55,846 nt of DNA from Acidobacteriota bacterium (GCA_021800255.1 JAJYZC010000014.1:1-55846); one strand, 5' to 3'; counted from the first letter of the stretch, positions 38,022 to 47,381 are shown. Notes: generated by a model from the letters alone, not told the origin. Translations and numbers: made by a program.

Positions 38022-38050
38022 TTTATAGTTCTGAAATCGATTTCCCGCAA
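38022..38050 (-). promoter_or_regulatory. Putative lacI promoter with LacI-type operator in the spacer
   Basis: On the minus strand TTGCGG (complement 38045-38050) and TATAAA (38022-38027) are 17 bases apart. The perfect 12-bp palindrome GAAATCGATTTC (38033-38044) with central CG fills most of the spacer, as expected for LacI-family operators. Repressor binding here would exclude RNA polymerase, so the regulator probably represses itself. Confidence 0.6.
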
Positions 38051-38214
38051 GCTGTCCAGCCACGGCGAGGCGCAATCCGCTGCCGGAGAGGGAGAAAAAT
38101 GAACAAGCTGGCCAGGGGGCTGCCTATCCGGAGGTGCGCAACCCAGCTTGCTGACTCTCTATTTGCGCCGGTTTGGCAGCGGATTGGAGGCGGGGTGACT
38201 CGCCGCTCTATCCT

Positions 38215-39624
38215 CTACCCTTCTTCCTGGGGAACCTCGAAGGTAACCAGCTCCGAGCGGAACCCGCGGGTGCGCACGGCGCCGTAGAGAATGCCTATGC
38301 TCATCCATGTTACGCCCAGCCACAGTGCGGGCTTGCTCAAATGAATCCAGATAAAGGCGCAGATCGTGAACCCCAGGACGGGAACCAGGATATCGCTCAG
38401 CCTGCGGCTCCCGCCTCGCACTACGGAGTGGACGAATGCTGCGGCGTTGACGCCCATGAACGCGATAAAGGCGCCGAAGTTAAGCGCCTGTGCGCCGATC
38501 TCATAGGCGCCGCCGCCCAGCCGGCTGGCAAAGAACTCCAGGATGCCTGCCCCGGCCAGGGCAAAGCCGCCCACGGCCAGTATGTTGTTGCGAGGGATGC
38601 GCCGTTTAGGCTCGATAGCGCCGAAGAAGGATTTGGGCAATGCGTTGCCGCGCCCCATACCGTAAAGAAGACGTCCGGCCGCAAGCTGGGATCCCATGCC
38701 GGAACCCATGTTGGCGATCAGCAACGTAAAGTTAATCACCTGAAAGAGGATGACGCCACCCACCTGCTGCGAAACCATGGCGAACGCCGACTCTACCTGG
38801 CCTTCCGGAAAACTCCGCGCTCCCCATACCAGTTGGGCGGCGTAGACCTCGATGGCAGAGAGCACGCCGGTGATGATGCAGACCAGAACCGTGGCCCTCA
38901 AAATGTTTCTGCGCGGGTCCTTGGCCTCCTCTGACAGTGTGGACACGGCGTCAAAGCCGATGTAGGTGAGCACCGCGACAGAGGTGCCCGCGAAGACGCT
39001 GGATACATGAAAAGTAGCGGGGTTATAAAACGGGCGGGTGAAGAAACCGGGACCGTGGTGGAAGCGCCAAAGCCATCGCGCTACGCTGCCCAGAAAGATG
39101 AGGACCACCAGCATCATGCCCGCGCAGAGGGCCTCGTTCATCTGCGCTGATGTGCGGATGCCGCGCAGGTTCGTCCAGGTAAAGAAAGCCGCAAAGATCA
39201 GAATCCAGGCGTAAAAAGAAAGGCCGGGCAGAATATTCATCGCGGCCTTGGCGCAAAAGGCTGTGCAGATGAGCGGATTGAGCAGGTAATCCATCACCAT
39301 GCTCCAGCCCACGACGTAGCCCAGCGCGGCGTGCATCTCGCGCCCCACGTAGGTGTAGGCGGATCCGGCGCTGGGGTAAACGCGCGCCATGCGGCCGTAA
39401 CAGATAGCGGTGAAAAGCATGGCCACCATGGCGATGAGGATCGTGGTCACGACATTGCCGTGCGCCTTATCGCTGATGACGCCATAGATTCCCATGGGCG
39501 CCACCGGCTGAATGATGACCATGCCGATGATGACCAGGTTCCAAAGACCCAGCGTGCGGTGAAGATGCGCTCCCTGCGAGCCGCTCGAACTAGACGGCGC
39601 TGAACCTCGATGTTTTTCAGTCAT
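38215..39624 (-). CDS. APC-superfamily amino acid permease
   Basis: Predicted inner-membrane amino acid or polyamine transporter, about 469 residues from the ATG at 39624 (MTEKHRGSAPS); four more residues are possible from 39636. About twelve helices are seen. Family motifs include LGLWNLVIIGMVIIQPVAPMGIYG in helix 1, AICYGRMARVYPSAGSAYTYV (with the substrate-binding GSAYTY), and the segment VLTYIGFDAVSTLSEEAKDPRRN, a hallmark of the APC family. An Arg/Lys-rich short tail ends the protein. It is upstream, on the same strand, of the lacI promoter region but not clearly cotranscribed with lacI. Substrate not resolved. Confidence 0.9.
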   Translation of the reverse strand: MTEKHRGSAPSSSSGSQGAHLHRTLGLWNLVIIGMVIIQPVAPMGIYGVISDKAHGNVVTTILIAMVAMLFTAICYGRMARVYPSAGSAYTYVGREMHAALGYVVGWSMVMDYLLNPLICTAFCAKAAMNILPGLSFYAWILIFAAFFTWTNLRGIRTSAQMNEALCAGMMLVVLIFLGSVARWLWRFHHGPGFFTRPFYNPATFHVSSVFAGTSVAVLTYIGFDAVSTLSEEAKDPRRNILRATVLVCIITGVLSAIEVYAAQLVWGARSFPEGQVESAFAMVSQQVGGVILFQVINFTLLIANMGSGMGSQLAAGRLLYGMGRGNALPKSFFGAIEPKRRIPRNNILAVGGFALAGAGILEFFASRLGGGAYEIGAQALNFGAFIAFMGVNAAAFVHSVVRGGSRRLSDILVPVLGFTICAFIWIHLSKPALWLGVTWMSIGILYGAVRTRGFRSELVTFEVPQEEG

Positions 39625-39695
39625 GCTGCGTTCCACAGAGTGCTGGCAGAGCCGGCGCCTGCCCGCGAACTTCGCTGGGCCCCTGCCTCGATATG

Positions 39696-41195
39696 CTACG
39701 GCGCTGCGGTGCGGAAGGGAGAAGCAGGCAGTCCCTCCTTGTTGAAGAGGTTACACACGGGACTGTTGGCCCATCCGTAACGTGCTTGCGTTGGCGATGT
39801 GACGGCGGGGCTGGAAAGAATGACGGCCGGGCCGTCGATCACGGCTTCGGCGGGAACGAATTTACCGTCAGCTCCGGCAATCTCAAATCCTGTTAGCGGT
39901 CCTCCTTTTGAGACCAGACCGCCGGACGCATGGCTGAAGTAGAGACGCAGCCGGCTGCCCGCTATGCTCATGGTGCGGTAGAGTGGGCCGGAATATTCGA
40001 TATGTTCTCCGTAAACGATGGCGCGGGCGGCAAGAGCAAGGCGGTATCCGACATCCTGTTTATCCACAGGGTGGATGTTATTTGGGTTGCCGATGTCGAT
40101 GGTTACGGTCATGGCCGTATTCACAAGATCCAGCGCCTGGAGCTGGGCCTCGCGTACCTCGGGCCAGTAGCTATCAGAACCTGCCTGGTAGTTGGCAATC
40201 TGCACGAAGAGAAACGGGAAGTTACCCTCGCGCCAATCGGCTCTCCAGTCCTGGATGAGGGTTTGAAAGAGAGGGCCATAGACGGGATAGCGGAGGGCAT
40301 CGGTGTTGGATTCTCCCTGATACCAGATGACTCCGCGGATCGGGAAGCGTGTAAGCGGAGCAATCATGCCGTTGTAAAGCGCAGCGGGAGCCCATGATTT
40401 GAAGACCGGATGCCAGGGAAGGCGCAGTTCTTCATCTGTCGATTTGCCGTACTTCTTTTCGAAATCATGACGCTCTTTGGCTTCCGCAAGCTTGGTTTCC
40501 GCTTCCGCGTCCGCCATGCCGGCCCACGCGGAAAATACCGGCATCAGCGATGCATTGTGAGACAAGGCATCCATGCTGGTCCACGCCTCGGCAGGCGTGC
40601 CGCCCCAGTCAGACTCAATGACGCCGATAGGAATGTGCTCGCGGCGCTCAATGTCACGGGCGAAAAAGTAGGCCACCGCCGAGAAGCCGCCCGCGGACTG
40701 GGGAGTGCAAAGGCTCCAGGGCATGCTGATGTCCAGGTCATCCTGCGGATAGTCAGCAAAGCGCTGATTGACGTGCATGAGCCGTATCTGCGAAAAATCG
40801 GCGCGGGCGATCTCCTGCTGCGCGTTGCGCGCATCACGTAGTGGAAAGCCCATGTTCGACTGGCCGGACGCTATCCAGACGTCGCCAACGAGCACGTCTC
40901 TGATGGTAATGGTGTTGGCGCCGCGGACGGTCAGGACGAAGGGGCCGCCGGCTCCGCCTGGCGGCAATTCAACGCTCCAGCGTCCCAACGAATCCGCTGC
41001 CGTGCTTCGTTCAACACCGCGAAAGGCAACCGTCACCGCTTCTCCCGGCGCCGCATCTCCCCACACGTGGACGGGCTCGTGGCGCTGAATTACCATGTGA
41101 TCCGCAAAGAGAGCAGGCAGGCGAACGTTCGCGTAAGCCGGAATGGCAATCAACGCAGATAATAAAACCAGGCAACCGTGAAACCAGGAACGCAT
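39696..41195 (-). CDS. Exported sialate-O-acetylesterase-like enzyme (SASA family)
   Basis: 499 residues; removes O-acetyl groups from carbohydrates in the periplasm or outside the cell. The signal peptide is MRSWFHGCLVLLSALIAIPA. The SASA/SGNH motifs are ASGQSNM (Ser nucleophile, block I), GVIESDWGGTPAEAW (block II/III), GVIWYQGESN (oxyanion block) and NPNNIHPVDK, where the His of the DIHP-type motif is kept. The AANVRLPALFADHMVIQRHEPVHVWGDA region forms an N-terminal beta domain common to bacterial members. Immediately upstream (18 bp) is the C-terminal fragment of another exported-looking gene. In this locus it probably deacetylates plant hemicellulose or pectin rather than sialic acid. 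Confidence 0.88.
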   Translation of the reverse strand: MRSWFHGCLVLLSALIAIPAYANVRLPALFADHMVIQRHEPVHVWGDAAPGEAVTVAFRGVERSTAADSLGRWSVELPPGGAGGPFVLTVRGANTITIRDVLVGDVWIASGQSNMGFPLRDARNAQQEIARADFSQIRLMHVNQRFADYPQDDLDISMPWSLCTPQSAGGFSAVAYFFARDIERREHIPIGVIESDWGGTPAEAWTSMDALSHNASLMPVFSAWAGMADAEAETKLAEAKERHDFEKKYGKSTDEELRLPWHPVFKSWAPAALYNGMIAPLTRFPIRGVIWYQGESNTDALRYPVYGPLFQTLIQDWRADWREGNFPFLFVQIANYQAGSDSYWPEVREAQLQALDLVNTAMTVTIDIGNPNNIHPVDKQDVGYRLALAARAIVYGEHIEYSGPLYRTMSIAGSRLRLYFSHASGGLVSKGGPLTGFEIAGADGKFVPAEAVIDGPAVILSSPAVTSPTQARYGWANSPVCNLFNKEGLPASPFRTAAP

Positions 41196-41572
41196 TTATT
41201 TCCCCTCCGTATTTACTGTAAGTTACCGGCCTGTTTCTGCGGCGAGCGTTGAAGCGCGGCAGCAGCCTCGCCCGGCGTGACCGTAATCGGCGGAATGTTC
41301 CAGCCGTCGAGTTTCACGATGGGCGTTGACCGGACGCCCGCCGGCAGGAGAACCGTTAGTGTCCCGATCGGGGATGGTTGAAACCCCTCGCCTTCAAGCC
41401 GAGGGCCGTTCAGTTGTTAAGGAATAATACTATCGTTAGCAAACCTCTTTCCGTCAAGCATGCGCAATTACGCGCGAAGCTGTTCCCGCATCTGCTCCTA
41501 CACCCGCTTCACCCACAAATTATGTAGAAAAGCCATGAAAATCGGATAATCTCTTCTGAGAAGGATCCGATC
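41196..41572. other. Intergenic stretch upstream of the acetylesterase and the YqgE-like gene
   Basis: 41213-41416 is the gene remnant. 41420-41572 leads into the YqgE-like gene and holds AAGGA eight bases before its ATG. No promoter was recognised. Confidence 0.5.
41213..41416 (-). pseudogene. Orphan C-terminal fragment of an unidentified gene
   Basis: The minus strand has an open frame of about 67 codons ending at TAA 41213-41215, 17 bp before the acetylesterase start. It reads EGFQPSPIGTLTVLLPAGVR, then VKLDGWNIPPITVTPGEA. There is no start codon and an in-frame stop lies just upstream (41417-41419), so it is a 3' remnant. Gly-Trp-Asn and the hydrophobic strands look like the end of a carbohydrate-active or exported beta-sandwich protein. 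The family is not recognised. Close spacing suggests it was once the upstream member of an operon with the acetylesterase. Confidence 0.4.
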
Positions 41573-42394
41573 ATGTCGCTGCGGAAATGCTTGCTGATCG
41601 CAATGCTGTTCACGCTTGTTGTCTTGGCGGCATCTGGAGGGGTCAATGTTTACAAGGCGGAATCCGGTGCGCCGCAACTGAATGCGTGCGTGGGCGCTCC
41701 ACCGCCTGCTGCTGCTCGATGGCCGTGGCGCGGCAGCCGGCCGGCAAATGAACCAAGCCAATGGCTCAGGCCTTTGCGCAGGGAAGGCGAATCGCGGCCG
41801 GCGCTCTTTGTCCCCATTCAATTCAAGAACCCCAAGGATTTGGGCGTGGGAAAGCTGCTGGTGGCGAGCCGCGGCCTAGCAGACCCGGACTTTGCCCAAA
41901 CCGTGATCCTGCTGGTTCGCTACGACCAAGAAGGCGTACTCGGACTGGTTCTCAACCGGCGCACCGATGTGCCGCTCTCTCGAGTTCTCGATCTCAAATC
42001 TGCGAAAGACCGCTCCGACCCGGTGTATCTCGGGGGCCCGGTGGAGCCTTCAACCGTGTTTGCGCTGTATCAGTCCCCCGTCAAGGTGAAAGCGGCCGAG
42101 AATGTCTTTGCTGGGGTTTATCTGATCTCCAGCAAAGACCTCTTCAAGAAAGTGCTTTCGGTCCGGCCTGATCCTAGTGTTTTTCACGTGTACCTGGGAT
42201 ATGCCGGGTGGACGCCAGATCAGTTGCGGAATGAAGTGCATTTGGGCGCGTGGTACATCTTCCCGGCAGACACCAGCACAGTCTTCAATTCCGATCCGGA
42301 CTCGTTGTGGTTGCAGATGATTCAAAAGACGGAGTTGCAATGGGCCAAGACGCAACCCTTCGCAAAAACCGCCCAACCAATCGAATCGTTCTGA
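41573..42394 (+). CDS. YqgE/AlgH (DUF179) family protein with an N-terminal export signal
   Basis: YqgE/AlgH domain at about residues 92-250: KLLVASRGLADPDFAQTVIL, GVLGLVLNRRTDVPLSRVL, DPVYLGGPVEPSTVFALYQS, VFAGVYLISSKDLFKKVL, FHVYLGYAGWTPDQLRNEV and AWYIFPADTSTVF match the family well. The usual protein is about 180-200 residues and cytoplasmic. Here about 90 extra residues precede the domain, and they open with MSLRKCLLIAMLFTLVVLAA, a signal peptide or membrane anchor, followed by a Pro/Ala/Arg-rich linker. So this member seems to be periplasmic or membrane-anchored. The family function is not well defined (a redox or regulatory role has been proposed). It is the first gene of the rightward pair with the trehalase. 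Confidence 0.85.
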   Translation: MSLRKCLLIAMLFTLVVLAASGGVNVYKAESGAPQLNACVGAPPPAAARWPWRGSRPANEPSQWLRPLRREGESRPALFVPIQFKNPKDLGVGKLLVASRGLADPDFAQTVILLVRYDQEGVLGLVLNRRTDVPLSRVLDLKSAKDRSDPVYLGGPVEPSTVFALYQSPVKVKAAENVFAGVYLISSKDLFKKVLSVRPDPSVFHVYLGYAGWTPDQLRNEVHLGAWYIFPADTSTVFNSDPDSLWLQMIQKTELQWAKTQPFAKTAQPIESF

Positions 42395-42510
42395 TCGATC
42401 CCAAGTCATTCACCAAGCCGATTCTTCGTGCTAACGCCTGAATTGCCGGTCGCGTGGGACGCGGCGTGCGATAAACTCCAACCAGCCCGCCTGTTCGGCC
42501 CGGAGCATAG

Positions 42511-44178
42511 ATGAAATTCTTTCCCGTGCTTTTATTGACTATTTTTGTGACTTCGAGTGCTTCGGCCCCCGGCCCCGTCGCGCCCGAATCGCAGGCGACG
42601 CTGAAATACATCCAGAGCTCGTGGGCGCTGCTTACGCGCTCCATGAGCGACTGCCGTTCGCTGACCGATGTGAAGGTGAAGGGCGCGCCGGTGCTTTATC
42701 TGCCCGCGGGCATGAGCGCGCCCGACGATGTAGTTGCCGCGGAGCAGAAGTGCCACGTGCGCGTGCTTAACCTGCCTAAGCCCATCGAGAAGATCGGCGA
42801 CTTGCAGCCCGGCGGGCTGCCGGCGCAAGGGCTGCTCTACCTGCCCAACGCTTACGTCGTTCCCGGCGGACGCTTCAATGAGATGTACGGCTGGGACAGC
42901 TACTTCATCATTCTCGGATTGGAGGCCAGCCGCCACGCGGCGCTGGCCAAGGGAATGGTAGACAACTTCTTTTTCGAGATCGAGCACTACGGGGGCGTTC
43001 TGAACGCCAACCGCACTTACTATCTGACACGCTCGCAGCCGCCGTTTTTGACCTCGATGATCCGCGCGGTGTATCAGAATCCGGCCAGCTTTCCGAATAC
43101 GCCTGAGGGCCGGGTGCAGGCGCAGGACTGGCTGGCGCAGGCCTACGCCATGGCGGAAAAAGACTACGCCTACTGGATGCGGCCGGAGCATCGGGCAGGC
43201 CGGACGGGACTGACGCGCTACTTCGACTACGGAAGCGGGCCCGTGCCGGAGTTGGGCGGCGACAGCGGCTATTACATCAGCGTGATTCACTGGATCGTCG
43301 AGCATCCGCACGCGGGCGGGGAGCAATTCCTGGTGAAAGGCGCGCAGCATCCCGGCGCCGCCGAGGCCGCGCGGCTCAAGGAGACAAGTTGCGACGTGGA
43401 GACCAGTGCGATCTGCCGAAAGGCGTGGTACGGAGGCTACCGGCTGAGCCGCGATTTCTACGCGGGCGACCGCGCCATGCGCGAGTCGGGCTTCGACTCC
43501 AGCTTTCGCTTCGGGCCGTTTTCAGGAGCGACGGAGGACTACGCGCCAGTGGGGCTGAACTGCCTGCTCTACCGCTACGAGCGGGACATGGAGCACTTTG
43601 CGCTGCTGCTGGAGAAGCCGGCGGACGCAATGCGCTGGGATCAGCGCGCTCGAATGCGCTACCTTGCCATTCAGCGATACCTGTGGCGCGAGAAAGAGGG
43701 CGTATTCGCCGACTACGACTTTGTGCACGAGCGGCCATCGGACTATGCCTTCATCACTTCGCTTTATCCCTTGTGGGCAGGCGTAGCTACGCGCGCGCAG
43801 GCCGCGTCAATGGAGGCCAAGCTGAGCGTCTTCGAGCGGCCCGGAGGATTGGCGTCGAGCGATGAGGACAGCGGGCTGCAATGGAACCTGCCTTACGGCT
43901 GGGCGCCAACGAATTGGATCGCCGTCGTAGGGCTGGAGAATTACGGCGATCACAAGGACGCGGCGCGCATCGCCGCGCACTGGAACGCTACCGTAGATCG
44001 TGGCTACGCCGCCGGCGGCACTATCCGCGAGAAGTACAACGTGGTCACCGGCGACGCGCAGGTGCACGTGACCGCGGGGTACAAGCAGAACGTGATCGGC
44101 TTCGGGTGGACGAACGCTGTGTACCTGAAGATGCGGGAAGTTCTGCGGGAAGCCGAGCCGGTCCCTGCAAAGAAGTGA
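42511..44178 (+). CDS. treA: Exported alpha,alpha-trehalase (GH37)
   Basis: Hydrolyses trehalose to two glucose in the periplasm. 555 residues with a signal peptide (MKFFPVLLLTIFVTSSASA). Both GH37 signatures are present: PGGRFNEMYGWDSY (118-131) and QWNLPYGWAPTNW (457-469). The catalytic acid is Asp329 in ESGFDSS and the base Glu507 in REKYN, by alignment from memory to the E. coli enzyme. It follows the YqgE-like gene by 116 bp and its stop is 7 bp from the stop of the converging otsB, so synthesis and breakdown of trehalose are encoded tail to tail. This would allow re-use of trehalose from outside the cell. Confidence 0.95.
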   Translation: MKFFPVLLLTIFVTSSASAPGPVAPESQATLKYIQSSWALLTRSMSDCRSLTDVKVKGAPVLYLPAGMSAPDDVVAAEQKCHVRVLNLPKPIEKIGDLQPGGLPAQGLLYLPNAYVVPGGRFNEMYGWDSYFIILGLEASRHAALAKGMVDNFFFEIEHYGGVLNANRTYYLTRSQPPFLTSMIRAVYQNPASFPNTPEGRVQAQDWLAQAYAMAEKDYAYWMRPEHRAGRTGLTRYFDYGSGPVPELGGDSGYYISVIHWIVEHPHAGGEQFLVKGAQHPGAAEAARLKETSCDVETSAICRKAWYGGYRLSRDFYAGDRAMRESGFDSSFRFGPFSGATEDYAPVGLNCLLYRYERDMEHFALLLEKPADAMRWDQRARMRYLAIQRYLWREKEGVFADYDFVHERPSDYAFITSLYPLWAGVATRAQAASMEAKLSVFERPGGLASSDEDSGLQWNLPYGWAPTNWIAVVGLENYGDHKDAARIAAHWNATVDRGYAAGGTIREKYNVVTGDAQVHVTAGYKQNVIGFGWTNAVYLKMREVLREAEPVPAKK

Positions 44179-44185
44179 GTCCGAA

Positions 44186-45010
44186 CTAAATCCGGTTTAC
44201 AGCTTCCAGCCACCTTTGTAGAAACATTCTTAGCTCTGCTGGCGGCCGCAGCCAGACATCGGCCGTGGTCTCGCGCCATTCGCTGCGCATAAGCACGCTC
44301 AGGTGAGGAAGCGCAGCGCGGTTCAAGGCCCGGAACGCCTCCTCATCGGTAATGTCATCGCCCAAAAACGCAGCCGGCGCGGTATGTTTTGCTTCCGCGA
44401 GGATGGTCTCGACTGCCTCGCCCTTGCCGCGGCCGGCACGCAACTCCAGACCCGAGTCGAACTCCAAAAGCGCCAGCCCTTCCGTCTGCGCCAGCGGCTC
44501 GAAGAGCGCGCGTGTCCGGTGCTCGATTTCGGCGGCCTTCTGCGCAGCGGCGCCGCGCCAGTGCATGACGGCGGCGTTGGGTTTGTCTTCAAAGAGACCG
44601 CCGAGACTGTCGCGTTTGAGATGCTGGCGCAGTTCGTCCAGCTTTTTGAGGGCGCTCGCAGAAACTCCCCCGAGTTCCCGCCGGCCATCAGAATAGAGCC
44701 GTTCCATGCCGTGCAAGCCCCAGACCTCGATTGGCCGGTTTAGGTCCAGGAGGGGCGCGATCTCCGCAGCCGGCCGCCCAGTGATTACCACCATGCGGGT
44801 TTTTCCGCGGCTTTGAATCTGGTTCAGCAGCTCCCGCACGCTCGGCCATGGACGCGCTTGAAAGCGATCCGCGCGGAAGGGCGCCAGCGTGCCGTCGTAA
44901 TCGAGTAGCAACAGCGGCGCGGCGCCGGCTTTAAACCGGCTAAAAAACTCCCCAAGCCTTTTTCCTGTCTCAGGGATCACGGCCGGCTGTTTTCTAGGCG
45001 AATTTTTCAT
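44186..45010 (-). CDS. otsB: Trehalose-6-phosphate phosphatase
   Basis: HAD-family phosphatase converting trehalose-6-phosphate to trehalose, about 274 residues from the start at 45010 ([16 protein letters not shown]), which overlaps the otsA 3' end by 17 bp and implies translational coupling; a longer upstream frame exists but looks non-homologous. HAD motif I LLLLDYDGTLAPF (nucleophile Asp and general acid Asp), motif II VVITGRP, the cap-domain region EVWGLHGMERLYSDGRR, and motif IV AAFLGDDITDEEAF are visible. Cytoplasmic. It works with the fused OtsA upstream. Confidence 0.95.
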   Translation of the reverse strand: MKNSPRKQPAVIPETGKRLGEFFSRFKAGAAPLLLLDYDGTLAPFRADRFQARPWPSVRELLNQIQSRGKTRMVVITGRPAAEIAPLLDLNRPIEVWGLHGMERLYSDGRRELGGVSASALKKLDELRQHLKRDSLGGLFEDKPNAAVMHWRGAAAQKAAEIEHRTRALFEPLAQTEGLALLEFDSGLELRAGRGKGEAVETILAEAKHTAPAAFLGDDITDEEAFRALNRAALPHLSVLMRSEWRETTADVWLRPPAELRMFLQRWLEAVNRI

Positions 45011-47381
45011 TAGCGTTTTCCGGTGCGGGCTCTGAGACTGGCCCAATGCCGTTTGCCGCCCCGCTTTCCGGGGTTTCCAGACGCAGCTCGCGCAGGTCGC
45101 CAAGGACCTCCGCGGCCCAGCGGTAGATATTGTGCTCCATCACCTGCCGGCGCATCCGGCGCATGCGCAGGCATCGGTCGGCGCGGCTCATCTGCAGGCC
45201 GTCATGCATAGCCTCCGCTACGCCCGCAACGTCATAGGGATTCACCAGCAAGGCGTCGCGCAGCTCTACCGCCGCGCCCGTGAATTTACTCAGTACCAGC
45301 ACGCCGTCTTCGTCGTCGCGCGCGGCTACGTATTCCTTGGCCACCAGGTTCATGCCGTCGTGGAGCGAAGTCACCAGGCACAGGTCCGCGGCGCGATACC
45401 AACGCGTTACTTCTTCATGGCTGCACTGGCGGTCGATGAGCACGATCGGCCTCCAATGAACTGTTTGAAAGCGCTGATTGATGCGCTGGACCGTCTCTTC
45501 GACTTGCTTGGTCAGTTCCGCATAACTGGAGATGCGCGTGCGGCTGGGCGCGGCGATCTGCACCATGGTCAGGCGCTCGCGATGCCAGGGATGATCCTCA
45601 AGCAGTTGTTCGATGGCCAGCAGCCGCTCGACAATTCCCTTGGTGTAGTCCAACCTGTCTACGCCCAGCGCCAGACACTCGGCGCGCACCCCGAAATCAG
45701 CGAGCAACTGCTTTCTCCGCGCAGCCCGTTCTTCGATCTCTTCTCCGCTATCCGCCTGTAATGCGGTTTCGTCGAACTCCATGCTCGACTTGGCCGCGCC
45801 CTCAAAAGCTACGCTTACCGGGTAGGGTCGCACAGCGCTCAGGTGGCCAAGACGGCGAACAGTCATGTGTTCACGGTCAGTGTGCGCCTCGAAAGCGCGG
45901 TCCACAGTAGCCAGAAAATTGTTGCAGTGCATGGGTATGTGGAAGCCGATCAGATCCGCGCCCAGCAAGCCGTCGAGCATATCGGTCTGCCAGGGGCAGA
46001 TGGCGAAGGCCTCCGGATTGGGCCAGGGGATGTGCCAGAAGATGGCCACGCGCGCATCCGGACGCGCCTGTTTGATCAGCCGCGGCAGCAGAGCGAAATG
46101 GTAGTCCTGTATAAACACCAGCGGCGTCTTGCTGCCCTCCATCTCTTTGAGGAGAGCGGAGGCGAAGCGCGCATTGACGCGCTGATAGCACTCCCAGTCC
46201 GCAGCGCGAAAGATGGGCCGCGTGTGCGCAATATGGCACAGGGGCCACAACCCCTCGTTGGCAAAACCATCGTAGTACTGCGACTCTTCTTCCTCTGAGA
46301 GCCAAACGCGACGCAGCGTATAGCGCGGATCGTCGGGCGGAACACGCAGGCGGTCGAACTCGTCCACGTTGGCGGCGTCGGCATTGCCGCTGCCGGCGGC
46401 CACCCAGACTCCATCGCAGGCCCGGAGCACGGGCTCGATGGCCGTTACCAAACCGCTGGGGGGCACAATGCAGACCGTTTCCCAGCCTTGGCGCACGTGC
46501 ATGTAGGGTTCGCGGTTGGAGACCACGAAGATGCGGCTGGAGCCGGACCAGTCGCGGATGTGCACCGCCAATCGCTCCGCAGTCCATAGATTCTCGCCGG
46601 CATCGCGCAGGCGCGCCTCCGCGGCCGCGGCCGCGCGCGCCGCGAACAGGCTTTCGGCCAGCGTCTCCACCTCACGTGCGAGCGGCCGGAACAAGCTCTT
46701 TTCCCAGACGCCTAGCTCGGGCAACTTCAACTCCGGAGGTTTTTCCAGGGAGGTTGTAGCTCTCAATCGCAAGCGGCGCAGCCGCTCCGCTACCTGGGTC
46801 ACAGGACGCAGCAAGAACCAGCGCACCATGCCCAGGGTAATCGCTACGATGAGGATGACCAGGGCTACAATGCGCCAAAAGGTGCGCTTCCAGAGACTCA
46901 TATCCCCGGCGTTGATGTAACCGGCGTCGGCGACAACGGCCATCGTTCCTTCGACTCGGTTCCCTTCGTAGATCGGAAACGTCTCAACCAGCCATTGCCA
47001 CCTTCCCGAATGCCCGAAGAGGTCAACGTTGGAATGCTTGGCGAGGGACTCAGTGATGGTATCGCGGCGCAAAGCCTGCATCACCGGCTGCGGGCCGGCG
47101 CCGGCAAGCAGATTCCCATGTGTGTCATAGACCGCAACCGCGAGCGAGCCTGTGCCGGACTTCAAAAGCTGCGCCAAGCCGGGAAGCACTGAGGGGTCTC
47201 CAGTTTCGAGTGCGCTCTGCACATCGGGAATGAGACTTATCCCCATCCACTTCGTCCGCCTCTCCAGATCCTGGCGCAAAGCGTGCCGGTGAGCTAAAAC
47301 GTCAAAGTACGTGGAGGCGACGGAGACCACAGTCACGCCCGCGATCAGTGCGAGAATCAGCCGCAAGCGGAACAGATGCAT
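44994..47381 (-). CDS. otsA: Membrane-anchored sensor-like domain fused to trehalose-6-phosphate synthase
   Basis: 795 residues, against about 470 for ordinary OtsA. Residues 6-26 are a membrane helix; about 30-165 an extracytoplasmic dCache-like region ([33 protein letters not shown]); 170-190 a second helix; 190-270 a HAMP-like/coiled-coil linker ([17 protein letters not shown], later an Ala-rich helix [20 protein letters not shown]). The GT20 domain starts near 283 ([11 protein letters not shown]) with family motifs [39 protein letters not shown] (phosphate and UDP-glucose site) and [19 protein letters not shown]. It uses UDP-glucose and glucose-6-phosphate. A strong AAAGGAGGG lies upstream of the ATG. 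GT20 relatives such as glucosylglycerol-phosphate synthase are possible, but coupled otsB and nearby trehalase favour trehalose. Confidence 0.9.
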   Translation of the reverse strand: MHLFRLRLILALIAGVTVVSVASTYFDVLAHRHALRQDLERRTKWMGISLIPDVQSALETGDPSVLPGLAQLLKSGTGSLAVAVYDTHGNLLAGAGPQPVMQALRRDTITESLAKHSNVDLFGHSGRWQWLVETFPIYEGNRVEGTMAVVADAGYINAGDMSLWKRTFWRIVALVILIVAITLGMVRWFLLRPVTQVAERLRRLRLRATTSLEKPPELKLPELGVWEKSLFRPLAREVETLAESLFAARAAAAAEARLRDAGENLWTAERLAVHIRDWSGSSRIFVVSNREPYMHVRQGWETVCIVPPSGLVTAIEPVLRACDGVWVAAGSGNADAANVDEFDRLRVPPDDPRYTLRRVWLSEEEESQYYDGFANEGLWPLCHIAHTRPIFRAADWECYQRVNARFASALLKEMEGSKTPLVFIQDYHFALLPRLIKQARPDARVAIFWHIPWPNPEAFAICPWQTDMLDGLLGADLIGFHIPMHCNNFLATVDRAFEAHTDREHMTVRRLGHLSAVRPYPVSVAFEGAAKSSMEFDETALQADSGEEIEERAARRKQLLADFGVRAECLALGVDRLDYTKGIVERLLAIEQLLEDHPWHRERLTMVQIAAPSRTRISSYAELTKQVEETVQRINQRFQTVHWRPIVLIDRQCSHEEVTRWYRAADLCLVTSLHDGMNLVAKEYVAARDDEDGVLVLSKFTGAAVELRDALLVNPYDVAGVAEAMHDGLQMSRADRCLRMRRMRRQVMEHNIYRWAAEVLGDLRELRLETPESGAANGIGPVSEPAPENANEKFA

